Positions 45,688 through 54,893 are shown, counted from the first letter of the stretch. The stretch: DNA of 64,000 nucleotides from Rhodopseudomonas palustris JSC-3b (GCA_000504425.1 KI632513.1:3250138-3314137); one strand, 5' to 3'. The notes: a model not told the origin generated them from the letters alone. Numbers and translations: made by a program.

Positions 45688-46445
45688 AAACGCCAGCCCG
45701 AATGCAGCGCGACGATGCCGCCGGACATCAATTGATAGCTGACGCGGGCAAAGCCGGCGTCGCGGATCATGGTCGCGAACTGCTCTGGCTTCGGGAATTT
45801 GCGAATTGATTCAACCAGATACTGGTAGCTCTCGGCGTCGCCGGTCACGGCGCGGCCGATATGCGGGATCACCTTGAACGAGAACAGGTCATAGATCTTG
45901 TCGAGGCCCGGCACATCCACGGTCGAGAATTCCAGGCACAGGAACCGGCTGCCGGGCTTCAGCACCCGATGCGCTTCCTTCAGCGCCAGGTCGATGCGCG
46001 GCACGTTGCGGATGCCGAACGCGATCGTATAGGCGTCATAGCTCTTGTCGGCGAACGGCAGCTCCTCGGCATTGCCTTCCACGAACGTGACCTGATGGTC
46101 GAGATGCTGGGCGAGGGCGCGTTCCTCGCCGACCGCGAGCATGTCGCTGTTGATGTCGCACACGGTCGAGGTGAAGCCGGCGCCGGCCGCCTTGGCGGCG
46201 CGGAACGAGATGTCGCCGGTGCCGCCGGCCACGTCGAGCAGCGCAAACGGCGCATCGTCGCGCGGCGGGTTCAGCGTCGTCACCATGGCGTTTTTCCAGA
46301 CCCGGTGCAGGCCGCCTGACATCAGATCGTTCATCAGGTCGTAGCGGCTGGCGACGCTATGAAACACGTCATTGACGAGCGTCTGCTTTTCCTCCAGGGC
46401 CACGTCCCGGAAGCCGAAATGCGTGGTCTCGCCCCGCTGTGCCAT
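45684..46445 (-). CDS. ubiE: Ubiquinone/menaquinone C-methyltransferase UbiE
   Basis: SAM-dependent methyltransferase of quinone synthesis. 253 residues: '[18 protein letters not shown]' (UbiE signature 1), SAM motif I '[19 protein letters not shown]', '[20 protein letters not shown]' (signature 2), and '[20 protein letters not shown]'. AGGAGA precedes ATG 46445. First gene of ubiE-ubiB-coaBC-dut, divergent from mutM. Confidence 0.96.
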   Translation of the reverse strand: MAQRGETTHFGFRDVALEEKQTLVNDVFHSVASRYDLMNDLMSGGLHRVWKNAMVTTLNPPRDDAPFALLDVAGGTGDISFRAAKAAGAGFTSTVCDINSDMLAVGEERALAQHLDHQVTFVEGNAEELPFADKSYDAYTIAFGIRNVPRIDLALKEAHRVLKPGSRFLCLEFSTVDVPGLDKIYDLFSFKVIPHIGRAVTGDAESYQYLVESIRKFPKPEQFATMIRDAGFARVSYQLMSGGIVALHSGWRL

Positions 46446-46573
46446 ACTTGTCTCTCCTGTACGCGACGTCGCGCCGCCGCGGTCGATTCGGGTTCGCCGG
46501 ACCCGGCCTGCGGCGGACCATATAGCGTGCCGCTGGCGATGGCGCTATCACCTTGGCGGTCCAAGGGGAATAC

Positions 46574-47461
46574 ATGCCTGAGTTGCCTGAAGTCGAAACC
46601 GTGCGGGTTGGTTTGCAGCCAGCCATGGAAGGCGCCCGATTTGATGCGGTGGCGCTGCGCCGTGGCGACCTGCGCTTTCCGCTGCAGCAGGATTTCGCCG
46701 CCCGGCTGACCGGGCAGAGCGTGATCGGGCTCGGCCGCCGCGCGAAATATCTATTGGCCGATCTCAGCAGCGGCGACGTGCTGCTGATGCATCTGGGCAT
46801 GTCCGGCTCGCTGCGGGTGATGGAAGGCAGTGTCGAGACCACCCCCGGCTCGTTTCATTATGCCCGCTGCGCCGACCGCGCCCACGACCATGTGGTGTTC
46901 GCGATGTCGACCGGCAAAACCGTGGTGTTCAACGACCCGCGCCGGTTCGGTTACATGAAAGTGTTTCCACGCGCCGCGATCCAGGACGAGCCGTTCCTGA
47001 AAGGGCTGGGGCCGGAGCCGCTCGGCAATGCCTTTGATGCCGAGATGCTGGCGCGGGCGTGCGCCGGCAAGACCGTCAGCCTGAAGGCGATGCTGCTCGG
47101 CCAGCGCGCCGTGGCCGGGCTTGGCAATATCTACGCCTGCGAGGTGCTGTTCCGGGCGCAGCTTGATCCGACCCATCCGGTGGCCGTGCTGGCCGATCCC
47201 TCGGGCGCGCCGACCGGCGCCGCCGAGCGGCTGGTGATGTCGATCCGCACCGTGCTGGCCGAGGCGATCGCGGCGGGCGGCTCGTCGCTGCGCGACCAGC
47301 AATATCGCCAAACCTCTGGCGAACTGGGCTATTTCCAGCATTCGTTCCAGGTCTATGACCGCGAGGGCGAACCGTGCCTGACCAAAGGCTGCCGCGGCAC
47401 CATCCTGCGCTTCAACCAAAGCAACCGCTCAACCTTCTGGTGCCCGAGCTGCCAGCGCTGA
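46574..47461 (+). CDS. mutM: Formamidopyrimidine-DNA glycosylase
   Basis: Removes 8-oxoguanine and Fapy lesions. 295 residues; after Met removal the catalytic Pro leads PELPEVETV. Further: '[16 protein letters not shown]', '[20 protein letters not shown]', H2TH '[18 protein letters not shown]', and the C-terminal zinc finger '[20 protein letters not shown]' with final CPSC. ATG 46574 is fixed by the need for PELPE at the N-terminus; AAGGGG precedes it. Confidence 0.97.
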   Translation: MPELPEVETVRVGLQPAMEGARFDAVALRRGDLRFPLQQDFAARLTGQSVIGLGRRAKYLLADLSSGDVLLMHLGMSGSLRVMEGSVETTPGSFHYARCADRAHDHVVFAMSTGKTVVFNDPRRFGYMKVFPRAAIQDEPFLKGLGPEPLGNAFDAEMLARACAGKTVSLKAMLLGQRAVAGLGNIYACEVLFRAQLDPTHPVAVLADPSGAPTGAAERLVMSIRTVLAEAIAAGGSSLRDQQYRQTSGELGYFQHSFQVYDREGEPCLTKGCRGTILRFNQSNRSTFWCPSCQR

Positions 47462-47830
47462 GGAGGCGGCCCGCTCTCCCTCCCTCCCTCCCTCCCCCGC
47501 GAAGCGGCGGTCGTTCAGTTTTCCCTCCCCCCGCGAGCTTTGCGAGCGGCGGGGGGGGGGGCCGGCCGCAGGCCGGTCGGGTGGGGGGCGCTTCTTCGCG
47601 AAGGCCTTATCACCCACGTCTTTAAATCCAAGCAGGATCAAAGGCATGGATGGCCAGGACGAGCCCGGCCTTGACGTGCGGAGTGGTTGGTATCAATCGC
47701 CATTGGTAGTATCGGGCTAGCGCAGAAGCCCCCCCCCACCCCCGACCCCTCCCCACCGCTTCGCGGGGGGAGGGGAGAAGAGGGGTCTCTCGCCACCGCG
47801 TTACGCTTCGCGGCGAAGGGAAGTGCGCCG
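47462..47830. repeat. Repeat-filled intergenic region between mutM and matB
   Basis: Contains C/G-rich tracts of family B: CCCTCCCTCCCTCCC..., GCGAGCTTTGCGAGCGG with (G)9, GGCCGGCCGCAGGCCGGTCG (47561-47580), and CCCCACCCCCGACCCCTCCC with GCTTCGCGGGGGGAGGGG (47735-47780). A family A copy lies at about 47612-47712. No gene. Confidence 0.75.
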
Positions 47831-47928
47831 CGCCGTAGCGGTTGATGTTCGCTCGCAGCTTCCGTTGCCGGCCCGCCGCAGTTGTTGATATGGGCAAGCA
47901 CCCTTCGGTCATACGCCAGGACACGCCC

Positions 47929-49440
47929 ATGGATGCCAATCTGTTTACCCGTCTGTTCGACGGCCTCACCGATCCCGGCAAGCTCGCGATCGAGACCCAT
48001 GATGGCGGCCGGGTCAGCTATGGCGAGCTGATGCAGCGTGCCGGCCAGATCGCCAATGTGCTGGTGGCGCGCGGTGTTGAGCCCGGCGACCGGGTGGCGG
48101 TGCAGGTCGAAAAATCGGTGGCGGCGCTGGTGCTGTATCTCGCCACGGTGCGCGCCGGCGCGGTCTATCTGCCGCTCAACACCGCCTATACGCTGCACGA
48201 GCTTGATTACTTCATCGGCGACGCCGAACCGAAACTGGTGGTGTGCGATCCGGGCAAGCGCGACGGCATTGCCGCGCTCGCTGACAAGATCGGCGCCAGC
48301 GTCGAAACGCTCGATGCCAATGGCGAGGGCACGATCAGCACCGCGGCGGCGGCTGCATCATCAGAGTTCGTCACCGTGCCGCGCGCCGGTACTGACTTGG
48401 CCGCGATCCTGTACACTTCCGGCACCACCGGGCGCTCCAAAGGCGCGATGCTGTCGCATGATAACCTCGCGTCGAATTCGCAGATGCTGGTCAATTTCTG
48501 GCGCTTTACGCCGGACGACGTGCTGATCCACGCGCTGCCGATCTATCACACCCATGGGCTGTTCGTGGCCAGCAACGTCACGCTGTTCGCGCGCGCCTCG
48601 ATGATCTTTTTGCCCAAATTCGATCCGGAACTGATCATCAAGCTGATGAGCCGGGCCACCGTGCTGATGGGCGTGCCGACCTTCTACACGCGGCTGTTGC
48701 AAAGCCCGGCGCTGACCAAAGAGACCGCGGGTGCGATGCGGCTGTTCATCTCGGGCTCGGCGCCGCTGTTGGCTGATACTCACCGCGAATGGTCGGCGCG
48801 CACTGGTCATGCCGTGCTGGAGCGCTATGGCATGACCGAAACCAACATGACCACCTCCAATCCCTATGACGGCGCGCGCGTGCCCGGCGCGGTCGGTCCC
48901 GCGCTGCCCGGCATCTGCGTGCGCGTGGTCGATACCGAGAGCGGCCGCGAATTGCCGCCCGGCGAGATCGGCATGATCGAGGTGAAAGGCCCGAACGTGT
49001 TTCAGGGCTATTGGCGCATGCCGGACAAGACCAAGGCGGAATTCCGCTCCGACGGTTTCTTCATCACCGGCGATCTCGGCAAGATCGATCAGGACGGCTA
49101 CGTCTATATCGTCGGCCGCGGCAAGGATCTGGTGATCACCGGCGGTTTCAACGTCTATCCCAAGGAAGTCGAGACTGAGATCGACGCCATTCCCGGCGTG
49201 GTGGAATCGGCGGTGATCGGCGTGCCCCATGCCGATTTCGGCGAAGGCGTCACCGCGGTGGTGGTGCGCGACAAGGGCGCCGCCGTCGATGAAGCGGCGG
49301 TGCTCGGCGCGCTTGAAGGTCAGCTTGCGAAATTCAAGATGCCCAAGCGCGTGCTGTTCGTCGACGAACTGCCGCGCAACACCATGGGCAAGGTGCAGAA
49401 GAACGTGCTGCGCGACACCTACGCCAAGCTCTACAGCTAG
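47929..49440 (+). CDS. matB: Malonyl-CoA synthetase
   Basis: Activates malonate with ATP and CoA. 503 residues from ATG 47929, equal to R. palustris MatB and very similar throughout: 'ILYTSGTTGRSKGAMLSHDN' (P-loop), 'ALPIYHTHGLFVASNVTLF', 'LFISGSAPLLADTHREWSA', 'ERYGMTETNMTTSNPYDGAR', 'FFITGDLGKIDQDGYVYIVG'. Lys488 in 'NTMGKVQKN' is the residue known to be acetylated by Pat/KatA in that species. No matC/matA neighbour. Confidence 0.95.
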   Translation: MDANLFTRLFDGLTDPGKLAIETHDGGRVSYGELMQRAGQIANVLVARGVEPGDRVAVQVEKSVAALVLYLATVRAGAVYLPLNTAYTLHELDYFIGDAEPKLVVCDPGKRDGIAALADKIGASVETLDANGEGTISTAAAAASSEFVTVPRAGTDLAAILYTSGTTGRSKGAMLSHDNLASNSQMLVNFWRFTPDDVLIHALPIYHTHGLFVASNVTLFARASMIFLPKFDPELIIKLMSRATVLMGVPTFYTRLLQSPALTKETAGAMRLFISGSAPLLADTHREWSARTGHAVLERYGMTETNMTTSNPYDGARVPGAVGPALPGICVRVVDTESGRELPPGEIGMIEVKGPNVFQGYWRMPDKTKAEFRSDGFFITGDLGKIDQDGYVYIVGRGKDLVITGGFNVYPKEVETEIDAIPGVVESAVIGVPHADFGEGVTAVVVRDKGAAVDEAAVLGALEGQLAKFKMPKRVLFVDELPRNTMGKVQKNVLRDTYAKLYS

Positions 49441-49586
49441 CCTCGAACCAACACCGCGCGCGCCGCTTTGAGCGGCGCCGCAACGCGCATATTCCGCGCG
49501 GCGGCCGCACGCGAGCGGGCGCTGCTGCGGCTCCTTGACTTGCACCGCCATGCGCCGCACAGCTTCCGAAAAGCACAGGAGGGCGC

Positions 49587-50393
49587 ATGTTCAAGGATCT
49601 GTTTTCACTGCAGGGACGGGTGGCGCTGGTCACCGGCGGCTCGCGCGGCATCGGCAAGATGATCGCGGCCGGGTTTTTGGCGCAGGGCGCGGCGCGGGTT
49701 TACATCACCGCGCGCAAGGCCGGGCCTTGCGAGCAGACCGCGCAGGAATTGACCGCGCAATATGACGGCGAGTGTATCGCGCTGCCGATCGACATCTCGA
49801 CCCTGAGTGGCATCGACTTGCTGACCACCGAGCTTGGCAAGCGCGAGCAGCAGCTCGACATTCTGGTCAACAATGCCGGCGCCGCCTGGGGCGCGCCGTT
49901 TGACGAGTTCCCCGAGAGCGGCTGGGACAAGGTGATGGACCTGAACGTCAAGGCGCCGTTCTTCCTCACCAAGGCGCTGCATGGCCTGCTGCAAAAAGCC
50001 GCCAGCGACGAGCGCCCGGCCAAGGTGATCAACATCGCCTCGATCGATGGGCTGTTCGTCAATCCGCTGGAAACCTATCCCTATGCTGCCAGCAAGGCCG
50101 GGCTGATCCACCTGACCCGGCGCATGGCGGCGCGGCTGATCAAGGACAACATCGTGGTGACCGCGATCGCGCCGGGGCCGTTCGCCTCCGATATGAACAA
50201 GGCGGCGCGCGACCATGCCGATCTGGTGGCGACCCGGGTGCCGGCCGGCCGGATCGGCGCCGATGCCGACATGGCGGGCGCCGCGGTCTATCTCGCCTCG
50301 CGCGCCGGCGATTACGTGGTCGGCATCACGCTGCCGGTCGATGGCGGCGTCGCCTACGCCACCCCCGGCATTCAGGGCGACGGCTGGGACTAA
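49587..50393 (+). CDS. Short-chain dehydrogenase/reductase
   Basis: 268-residue NAD(P)-dependent SDR. Cofactor motif 'ALVTGGSRGIGKMIAAGF', 'ILVNNAGAAWGAPFDEF', catalytic Ser in 'NIASIDGLFVNPLETYPY', Tyr-x3-Lys in 'YPYAASKAGLIHLTRRMA', 'VTAIAPGPFASDMN' and C-terminal 'ITLPVDGGVAY'. AGGAGG precedes ATG 49587. It lies 146 bp after matB on the same strand, so the two may be linked, but its substrate is unknown. Confidence 0.92.
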   Translation: MFKDLFSLQGRVALVTGGSRGIGKMIAAGFLAQGAARVYITARKAGPCEQTAQELTAQYDGECIALPIDISTLSGIDLLTTELGKREQQLDILVNNAGAAWGAPFDEFPESGWDKVMDLNVKAPFFLTKALHGLLQKAASDERPAKVINIASIDGLFVNPLETYPYAASKAGLIHLTRRMAARLIKDNIVVTAIAPGPFASDMNKAARDHADLVATRVPAGRIGADADMAGAAVYLASRAGDYVVGITLPVDGGVAYATPGIQGDGWD

Positions 50394-50418
50394 GCCGGGC
50401 GCTGCTTGCTTTGCCCAT

Positions 50419-50436
50419 TCTGCATTATAGTGCAGA
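50419..50436. promoter_or_regulatory. Putative BzdR/BoxR-type operator
   Basis: TCTGCA-TTATAG-TGCAGA is an 18-bp palindrome with TGCA boxes six bases apart, overlapping a possible -10 (TATAGT), 63 bp upstream of the regulator start. A third TGCA is at 50473. BzdR-family regulators recognise TGCA boxes, so autoregulation is plausible. Confidence 0.5.
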
Positions 50437-50498
50437 GTGGGGCATTCCGTCCGCTTGCTGCGGCGGCGGGGCTGCACTATGTTTCGTGGGTTCGGTCA

Positions 50499-51440
50499 AT
50501 GATGGCCGTTCCCTCGGGCCTCGTGATGGACGCTGCGCAATCGGAAACGCTGTTCCTGGAGCAACTCGGTCAGCGCGTGCGCAACATGCGCGGGCTGCGC
50601 GGCATGTCGCGCAAAGTGCTGGCCAAGGTGTCCGGGATTTCCGAGCGCTATATCGCGCAGCTTGAAAGCGGCAAGGGCAACGTCTCGATCGTGCTGCTGC
50701 GCCGCGTCGCCCAGGCGCTCGGCACCCATCCTGAGGACCTCATTCCCGCCGCCGATCCGGTGCCGGATTGGCCGGTGCTGCGCGATCTGTTGCGCCAGGC
50801 CTCGCCGGTGCAGCTCGCCCATGCCCGCGACGTGCTGTCCGGGCTCGGCCGGCTCGGTGCCGGCGCGCGCCGGCTGCCGGATTTCAACGGCATCGCCTTG
50901 ATCGGGCTGCGCGGCGCCGGCAAATCGACGCTCGGCCGCAGGCTTGCCGATCACATCGGCTGGCGCTTCGTGGAACTGAACAAGGAGATCGCCCAGCAGC
51001 ACGGGCTGTCGATCGCCGAGATCATCGCGCTCTATGGCCAGGAGGGCTATCGGCGCATGGAGCTGGCGACGCTGCGGCAATTGCTGGCGCGCAAGGAGCT
51101 GATGGTGCTGGCCGCTGGCGGCGGCATCGTGTCCGAGCCGGTCAGTTTTGAGCTGCTCTTGTCATCGTTCTTCACGATCTGGCTGAAGGCCGACCCGGAA
51201 CAACACATCGCGCGGGTGCGCAGCCAGGGCGATCTGCGGCCATTGGCTGATGATCAGACGGCAATGGCCGAATTGCACACCATCTTGACCAGCCGCGAAC
51301 CGCATTACGCGCGCGCCTCGGCGGTGCTCGACACCGCGCCCTTGTCGATCGATCAGGCTGCTGCGCAACTGATCGCCATGGTGTCGCCGGTGCTATGCCG
51401 CGATGCCTGCGCATTCGGTTCACATCAGGCGGCGCTCTGA
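50499..51440 (+). CDS. XRE-family regulator with shikimate-kinase-like domain (BzdR/BoxR type)
   Basis: 313 residues. N-terminal HTH ('RNMRGLRGMSRKVLAKVSGI', 'YIAQLESGKGNVSIVLLRR', about 25-90), a linker, and a C-terminal shikimate-kinase-like sensor with P-loop 'GLRGAGKSTLGRRLADHI' (about 140-157) and 'EIIALYGQEGYRRMELATL'. Members sense benzoyl-CoA or related CoA thioesters and repress aromatic-degradation genes. ATG 50499 is used; ATG 50502 and ATG 50526 are alternatives. No box/bzd genes occur here. Confidence 0.88.
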   Translation: MMAVPSGLVMDAAQSETLFLEQLGQRVRNMRGLRGMSRKVLAKVSGISERYIAQLESGKGNVSIVLLRRVAQALGTHPEDLIPAADPVPDWPVLRDLLRQASPVQLAHARDVLSGLGRLGAGARRLPDFNGIALIGLRGAGKSTLGRRLADHIGWRFVELNKEIAQQHGLSIAEIIALYGQEGYRRMELATLRQLLARKELMVLAAGGGIVSEPVSFELLLSSFFTIWLKADPEQHIARVRSQGDLRPLADDQTAMAELHTILTSREPHYARASAVLDTAPLSIDQAAAQLIAMVSPVLCRDACAFGSHQAAL

Positions 51441-51800
51441 ACGCTGAACCTGCGCATCGCGAGAATTCATTTCAATCACAGGATCGCCATCGCCGCTCCC
51501 CGCACGCGCGGCTGGAATAAAGCCGACCACGTGCGTCGCAAATGGTTTCATCACGATTGATAGCAATGGCGTGTCTGTGCGCCGCAAGCTCGCTTGTGAA
51601 GCACTGATCAGTGCCGAGCGTGATCACCAGCGCATCGCGCCACAGTGATCGACGTTTCACCTGCGACAGAATCGACCACGCTGAAACCAAGCGTGCATCG
51701 CCACCGTAGCTGCGGGCATCGAACAGATTGCGATCGCGATCAGGTTCGAACCAGCCCGCGCTCAGCCGCGGATATCATGCCAACATTGGGAGACTAATCG
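51441..51800. other. Intergenic region, no gene supported
   Basis: 360 bp between the BoxR-type regulator and the fasciclin gene. A 72-codon frame on the minus strand (51472-51690) has no recognisable homologue or ribosome-binding site. The last 20 bases carry GGGAG before the fasciclin start. Confidence 0.55.
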
Positions 51801-52382
51801 ATGTCCAAGCGAATTGCTCTGTCTGCAGCCGTGATTGCTCTGGCTGCCAGCGTGCAGATCCCGGCACATGCCGAGGACAAGATGATGCGCAACAACGCCG
51901 GCATGACCAAGAGTGACACGACTGTGATGGTTGGCGGCGCGGCCATGGTTCCTTCCAAGAACATTGTCGAGAATGCTGCCGCGTCGAAGGATCACACCAC
52001 GCTGGTTGCGGCTGTGAAGGCGGCCGGCCTGGTCGGCACGCTGGAAGGCAAGGGGCCGTTCACGGTGTTCGCGCCGACCAATGCCGCATTTGGCAAGCTG
52101 CCGAGCGGCACGGTCGATAATCTGCTCAAGCCCGAGAACAAGGCGACGCTCACCAAAATTCTCACCTATCACGTTGTTCCCGGAAAACTCGAAGCGGCTG
52201 ATCTCAAGGACGGTCAGAAGCTGAAGACCGTGGAAGGCGATGAACTCACGGTACGCACCTCCGGTGGCAAGGTGACGCTCACCGATGCCAAGGGCGGCAG
52301 CGCGACCGTTGCCATTCCCAATGTCGGGCAATCGAACGGCGTGATTCATGTGGTCGACACCGTGTTGATGCCGGCCTCGTAA
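51801..52382 (+). CDS. Secreted fasciclin (FAS1) domain protein
   Basis: 193 residues: a signal peptide ('IALSAAVIALAASVQIPAHA', cleaved after about residue 24), then one FAS1 domain ('DHTTLVAAVKAAGLVGTLEG', 'GPFTVFAPTNAAFGKLP', 'LTKILTYHVVPGKLEAADL', 'NGVIHVVDTVLMPAS'). Probably a periplasmic or surface adhesion-like protein. ATG 51801 follows GGGAGACTAATCG. Monocistronic. Confidence 0.92.
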   Translation: MSKRIALSAAVIALAASVQIPAHAEDKMMRNNAGMTKSDTTVMVGGAAMVPSKNIVENAAASKDHTTLVAAVKAAGLVGTLEGKGPFTVFAPTNAAFGKLPSGTVDNLLKPENKATLTKILTYHVVPGKLEAADLKDGQKLKTVEGDELTVRTSGGKVTLTDAKGGSATVAIPNVGQSNGVIHVVDTVLMPAS

Positions 52383-52549
52383 CGCATCGAGGGCACGGTG
52401 CGGGCGTCCTGCCCGCGCCGGCGCCCCGAGCGCTGCATTTGCTGCCTTCGGCTCGCTGAGTTGTGATCGCGCTTGAGCCGCGAAATCTGGACAATCGGCG
52501 TGCGATCCGTCGGCGTTCCACGCTGGCGCCGCCTTCAGGAACCGCTGCA

Positions 52550-53179
52550 ATGTCTGGCACCGCGATCATCGACCAGCAAACCGCGCCGCGGCGCGCTGCG
52601 GTGGTTCATCCGCTGTGGCTGCGCGTGCTGCACTGGGTCAACGCCTTCGCGATGGTGGTGATGATCGGCTCGGGCTGGCAGATCTACAACGCATCGCCGC
52701 TGTTCGATTTCAGCTTCTCCCGATCGATCACCATCGGCGGCTGGCTCGGCGGCGCGCTGCAATGGCATTTTGCCGCGATGTGGCTGCTGGCGATCAACGG
52801 CGTGCTGTATCTGCTGCTCGGCCTCATCACCGGACGGTTTCGCGATAAATTATGGCCGATCAGCGCGACCGGAGTCGGCCACGATCTGCGCCAGGCGCTG
52901 AGCTTCAAGCTCTCGCATGCCGATCTGTCGCGCTACAATCAGGTGCAGAAGCTGCTCTATGCCGGCGTGATCATCGCCGGCATCATCGCGGTGCTATCAG
53001 GTATGGCGCTGTGGAAGCCGGTGCAATGGCAAACGCTCACCTCTTTGTTCGGTGGCTATGACGCCGCGCGCTATGTGCACTTCTTTGCGATGACGGCGAT
53101 CTGCGGCTTTCTGGTGATCCATATCGCGTTGGCGCTGCTGGTGCCGCGCGCCTTGCGCGCCATCATCATCGGACGGTGA
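52550..53179 (+). CDS. Cytochrome b561-type membrane subunit
   Basis: 209 residues with about four membrane helices ('LHWVNAFAMVVMIGSGWQIY', 'AAMWLLAINGVLYLLLGLIT', 'LLYAGVIIAGIIAVLSGMAL', 'FAMTAICGFLVIHIALALLV'). Heme-ligating His candidates are His in 'WLRVLHWVN', 'LQWHFAAMW', 'YVHFFAMT' and 'LVIHIAL'. It most likely passes quinol electrons to the periplasmic molybdoenzyme encoded 116 bp downstream, as in related pairs. ATG 52550 after AGGA. Confidence 0.88.
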   Translation: MSGTAIIDQQTAPRRAAVVHPLWLRVLHWVNAFAMVVMIGSGWQIYNASPLFDFSFSRSITIGGWLGGALQWHFAAMWLLAINGVLYLLLGLITGRFRDKLWPISATGVGHDLRQALSFKLSHADLSRYNQVQKLLYAGVIIAGIIAVLSGMALWKPVQWQTLTSLFGGYDAARYVHFFAMTAICGFLVIHIALALLVPRALRAIIIGR

Positions 53180-53198
53180 CAGCCATGACCACGGCCTC

Positions 53199-53236
53199 GT
53201 CATTGCGAACGAAGCAACGCAATCCAGCGCACGGCA
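53199..53236. repeat. Short repeat of family E
   Basis: CGTCATTGCGAACGAAGCAA-CGCAATCCAG is the inverted, shortened counterpart of the sequences at 2987 and 63857. It lies between the cytochrome b and molybdoenzyme genes. Confidence 0.5.
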
Positions 53237-53294
53237 CCCTGACGCTTAGCGCTGACCGCATCGCTGCTCGTCGTCCTGAGTTTAGGAGGCCGCC

Positions 53295-54074
53295 ATGTTC
53301 GGCTTGAAGCGGCTGATCATTCCCGGCGTTGATAAGCGCCTGTTGGTGCGCGACGCCGCCAAACTGCTGCCCGATCCGTCGCGGCGGCGTTTTCTGGCCG
53401 GCGGCGCCAGCCTCGGCGCCTTGACGCTGCTGACCGGCTGCGACGTGGTCGATCAGGTTTCGGCCGAAAAACTGCTGGTGCAGATTTCCAAATTCAACGA
53501 CGCGGTGCAGGCCGCGATCTTCGATCCGTCGCAATTGGCACCGAGTTTTCCCGAAAGTGCGATCACCCGGCCGTTCCCGTTCAATGCGTTCTATTCGCTG
53601 GGTGAGGCACCGCGTATCGATGGCGATCAGTACCGCCTGGAAGTGTCCGGACTGGTCAGCAACACCAGTGCATGGTCGCTCGCGCAGCTTGCGCAATTGC
53701 CGCAACAGACCCAGATCACCCGCCATGTCTGCGTCGAGGGCTGGAGCGCGATCGGCTCCTGGACCGGCGTGCCGCTGCGCGAGTTCCTGCAGCGCATCGG
53801 CGCCGATCTGCGCGCCAATTATGTCTGGTTCCGCTGCGCCGACGGCTACACCTCGCCGATCGACATGCCGACCGCGTTGCATCCGCAGACCCAGATCACG
53901 CTCGGCTTCGATGGCGCGACGCTGCCGCGCGCCTATGGCTATCCGATCAAGATTCGGATTCCGACCAAGCTCGGCTTCAAGAACCCGAAATACGTGGTCT
54001 CGCTGGAAGTCACCAACGACTACAAGGGCGGCTATTGGGAGGATCAGGGCTACAATTCGTTTTCCGGCTTGTGA
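53295..54074 (+). CDS. Tat-exported molybdopterin-dependent oxidoreductase (SUOX/MsrP-like)
   Basis: 259 residues with a twin-arginine signal ('PSRRRFLAGGASLGALTLL', Arg30-32) that ends in a lipobox-like LLTGC (Cys49). The oxidoreductase molybdopterin domain follows: 'GDQYRLEVSGLV', Mo-ligand Cys146 in 'TRHVCVEGWSAIGSWTGVPL', 'YPIKIRIPTKLGFKNPKYV'. Domain size and Tat export resemble MsrP or sulfite oxidase without the dimerisation domain. Electrons probably come from or go to the cytochrome b encoded just upstream. Exact substrate unknown. Confidence 0.88.
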   Translation: MFGLKRLIIPGVDKRLLVRDAAKLLPDPSRRRFLAGGASLGALTLLTGCDVVDQVSAEKLLVQISKFNDAVQAAIFDPSQLAPSFPESAITRPFPFNAFYSLGEAPRIDGDQYRLEVSGLVSNTSAWSLAQLAQLPQQTQITRHVCVEGWSAIGSWTGVPLREFLQRIGADLRANYVWFRCADGYTSPIDMPTALHPQTQITLGFDGATLPRAYGYPIKIRIPTKLGFKNPKYVVSLEVTNDYKGGYWEDQGYNSFSGL

Positions 54075-54090
54075 TGTGCTGTCCTTATCC

Positions 54091-54202
54091 TGTCATTCCG
54101 GGGCGCGCGAAGCGCGAACCCGGAATCGCGAGATGATGGCAGTATCGCGGGCATCCCGAAATTCGAGTTTCCGGGTTCGCTCGCGAGTGCCCCGGAATGA
54201 CG
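54091..54202. repeat. Long inverted repeat 'GTCATTCCGGGGC', family C
   Basis: The left arm GTCATTCCGGGGCGCGCGAA plus GCGCGAACCCGGAA (54092-54125) and the right arm TTCCGGGTTCGCTCGCGAGT plus GCCCCGGAATGAC (54169-54201) are inverted copies around a roughly 44-bp centre. A shorter relative is at 54852. It lies between the molybdoenzyme gene and sodC. Confidence 0.85.
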
Positions 54203-54337
54203 GGATGAGTTAACGCCGCTCGCAACGATCGCAGAAGGTTCCGCAACTAATCCGCGGCCAATCGCGTGTTGTCGGGGCTGCAGCGGCAGTGATAGCGTCG
54301 CGATCAAAGCCTGGAAGATGCGACATGGGAGGTTTCA

Positions 54338-54844
54338 ATGATGCTGCGAGCTTTGTTGTGCACCGGCGCGCTGTTGCTGCTACCGACGGCGGTCGCCGCG
54401 CAGACGGCGCAGGCCAGTTTGAAAAACGCGCAAGGCACTGAAGTCGGCACCGCCACGCTCAGCGAAACAGGGAAGGGCGTCGCGATCAAGCTGGCGCTGA
54501 AGGGGCTGCCGCCCGGCGAGCACGCCTTCCATATTCACGCGGTCGGGCGCTGCGAGCCGCCGTTCACTTCGGCTGGTGGGCATTTCAATCCCGGCAACAA
54601 GAAGCACGGCAAGATGGCGGAGGGCGGCGCCCATGCCGGCGATATGCCCAATCTGACGATCCCGTCGTCCGGATCGCTGACCATCGACGTGGTCAATGAC
54701 GCGGTGACGCTCGCCAAGGGCGCGCCCAATTCGCTGTTCAAGCCGGATGGCACCGCGCTGGTGATCCATGCCGGCGCCGACGACTACAAGTCCGATCCGG
54801 CCGGCAATGCCGGCGACCGCATCGCCTGCGGTGTGATCGAGTAG
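54338..54844 (+). CDS. sodC: Periplasmic Cu/Zn superoxide dismutase
   Basis: Removes superoxide in the periplasm. 168 residues: signal peptide ('LLCTGALLLLPTAVAAQ'), then the SodC domain with Cu ligands His65, His67, His82 and His144 ('EHAFHIHAVGRCEPPF', 'GGHFNP', 'ALVIHAGADDY'), Zn ligands His82, His90, His99 and Asp102 ('HAGDMPN'), and the disulfide pair Cys72-Cys164 ('GDRIACGVIE'). GGGAGG precedes ATG 54338. Confidence 0.95.
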   Translation: MMLRALLCTGALLLLPTAVAAQTAQASLKNAQGTEVGTATLSETGKGVAIKLALKGLPPGEHAFHIHAVGRCEPPFTSAGGHFNPGNKKHGKMAEGGAHAGDMPNLTIPSSGSLTIDVVNDAVTLAKGAPNSLFKPDGTALVIHAGADDYKSDPAGNAGDRIACGVIE

Positions 54845-54851
54845 TCCCGCG

Positions 54852-54893
54852 AGTCATTCCGGGATGCGCGCTTTGGCGCGCAGACCCGGAATC
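54852..54893. repeat. Family C repeat (short copy)
   Basis: GAGTCATTCCGGGATGCGCG-CTTTGGCGCGCAGACCCGGAATC: inverted arms ATTCCGGG and CCCGGAAT around a GCGCGCTTTGGCGCGC hairpin. It sits between the convergent sodC and MFS genes and may act as a bidirectional terminator-like structure. Confidence 0.7.

Noticed and set aside
42556..45735. 1059-codon plus-strand open frame
   Set aside because: It runs antisense through coaBC and ubiB, both unmistakable genes. Long antisense frames are expected at this GC content.
47462..47830. Possible insertion-sequence remnant in the repeat-rich gap after mutM
   Set aside because: Only C/G-rich hairpins and a family A copy are present; no transposase fragment in any frame.
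51472..51690. 72-codon minus-strand frame between the regulator and the fasciclin gene
   Set aside because: No ribosome-binding site, no recognisable family, high Arg/Cys content; treated as non-coding.
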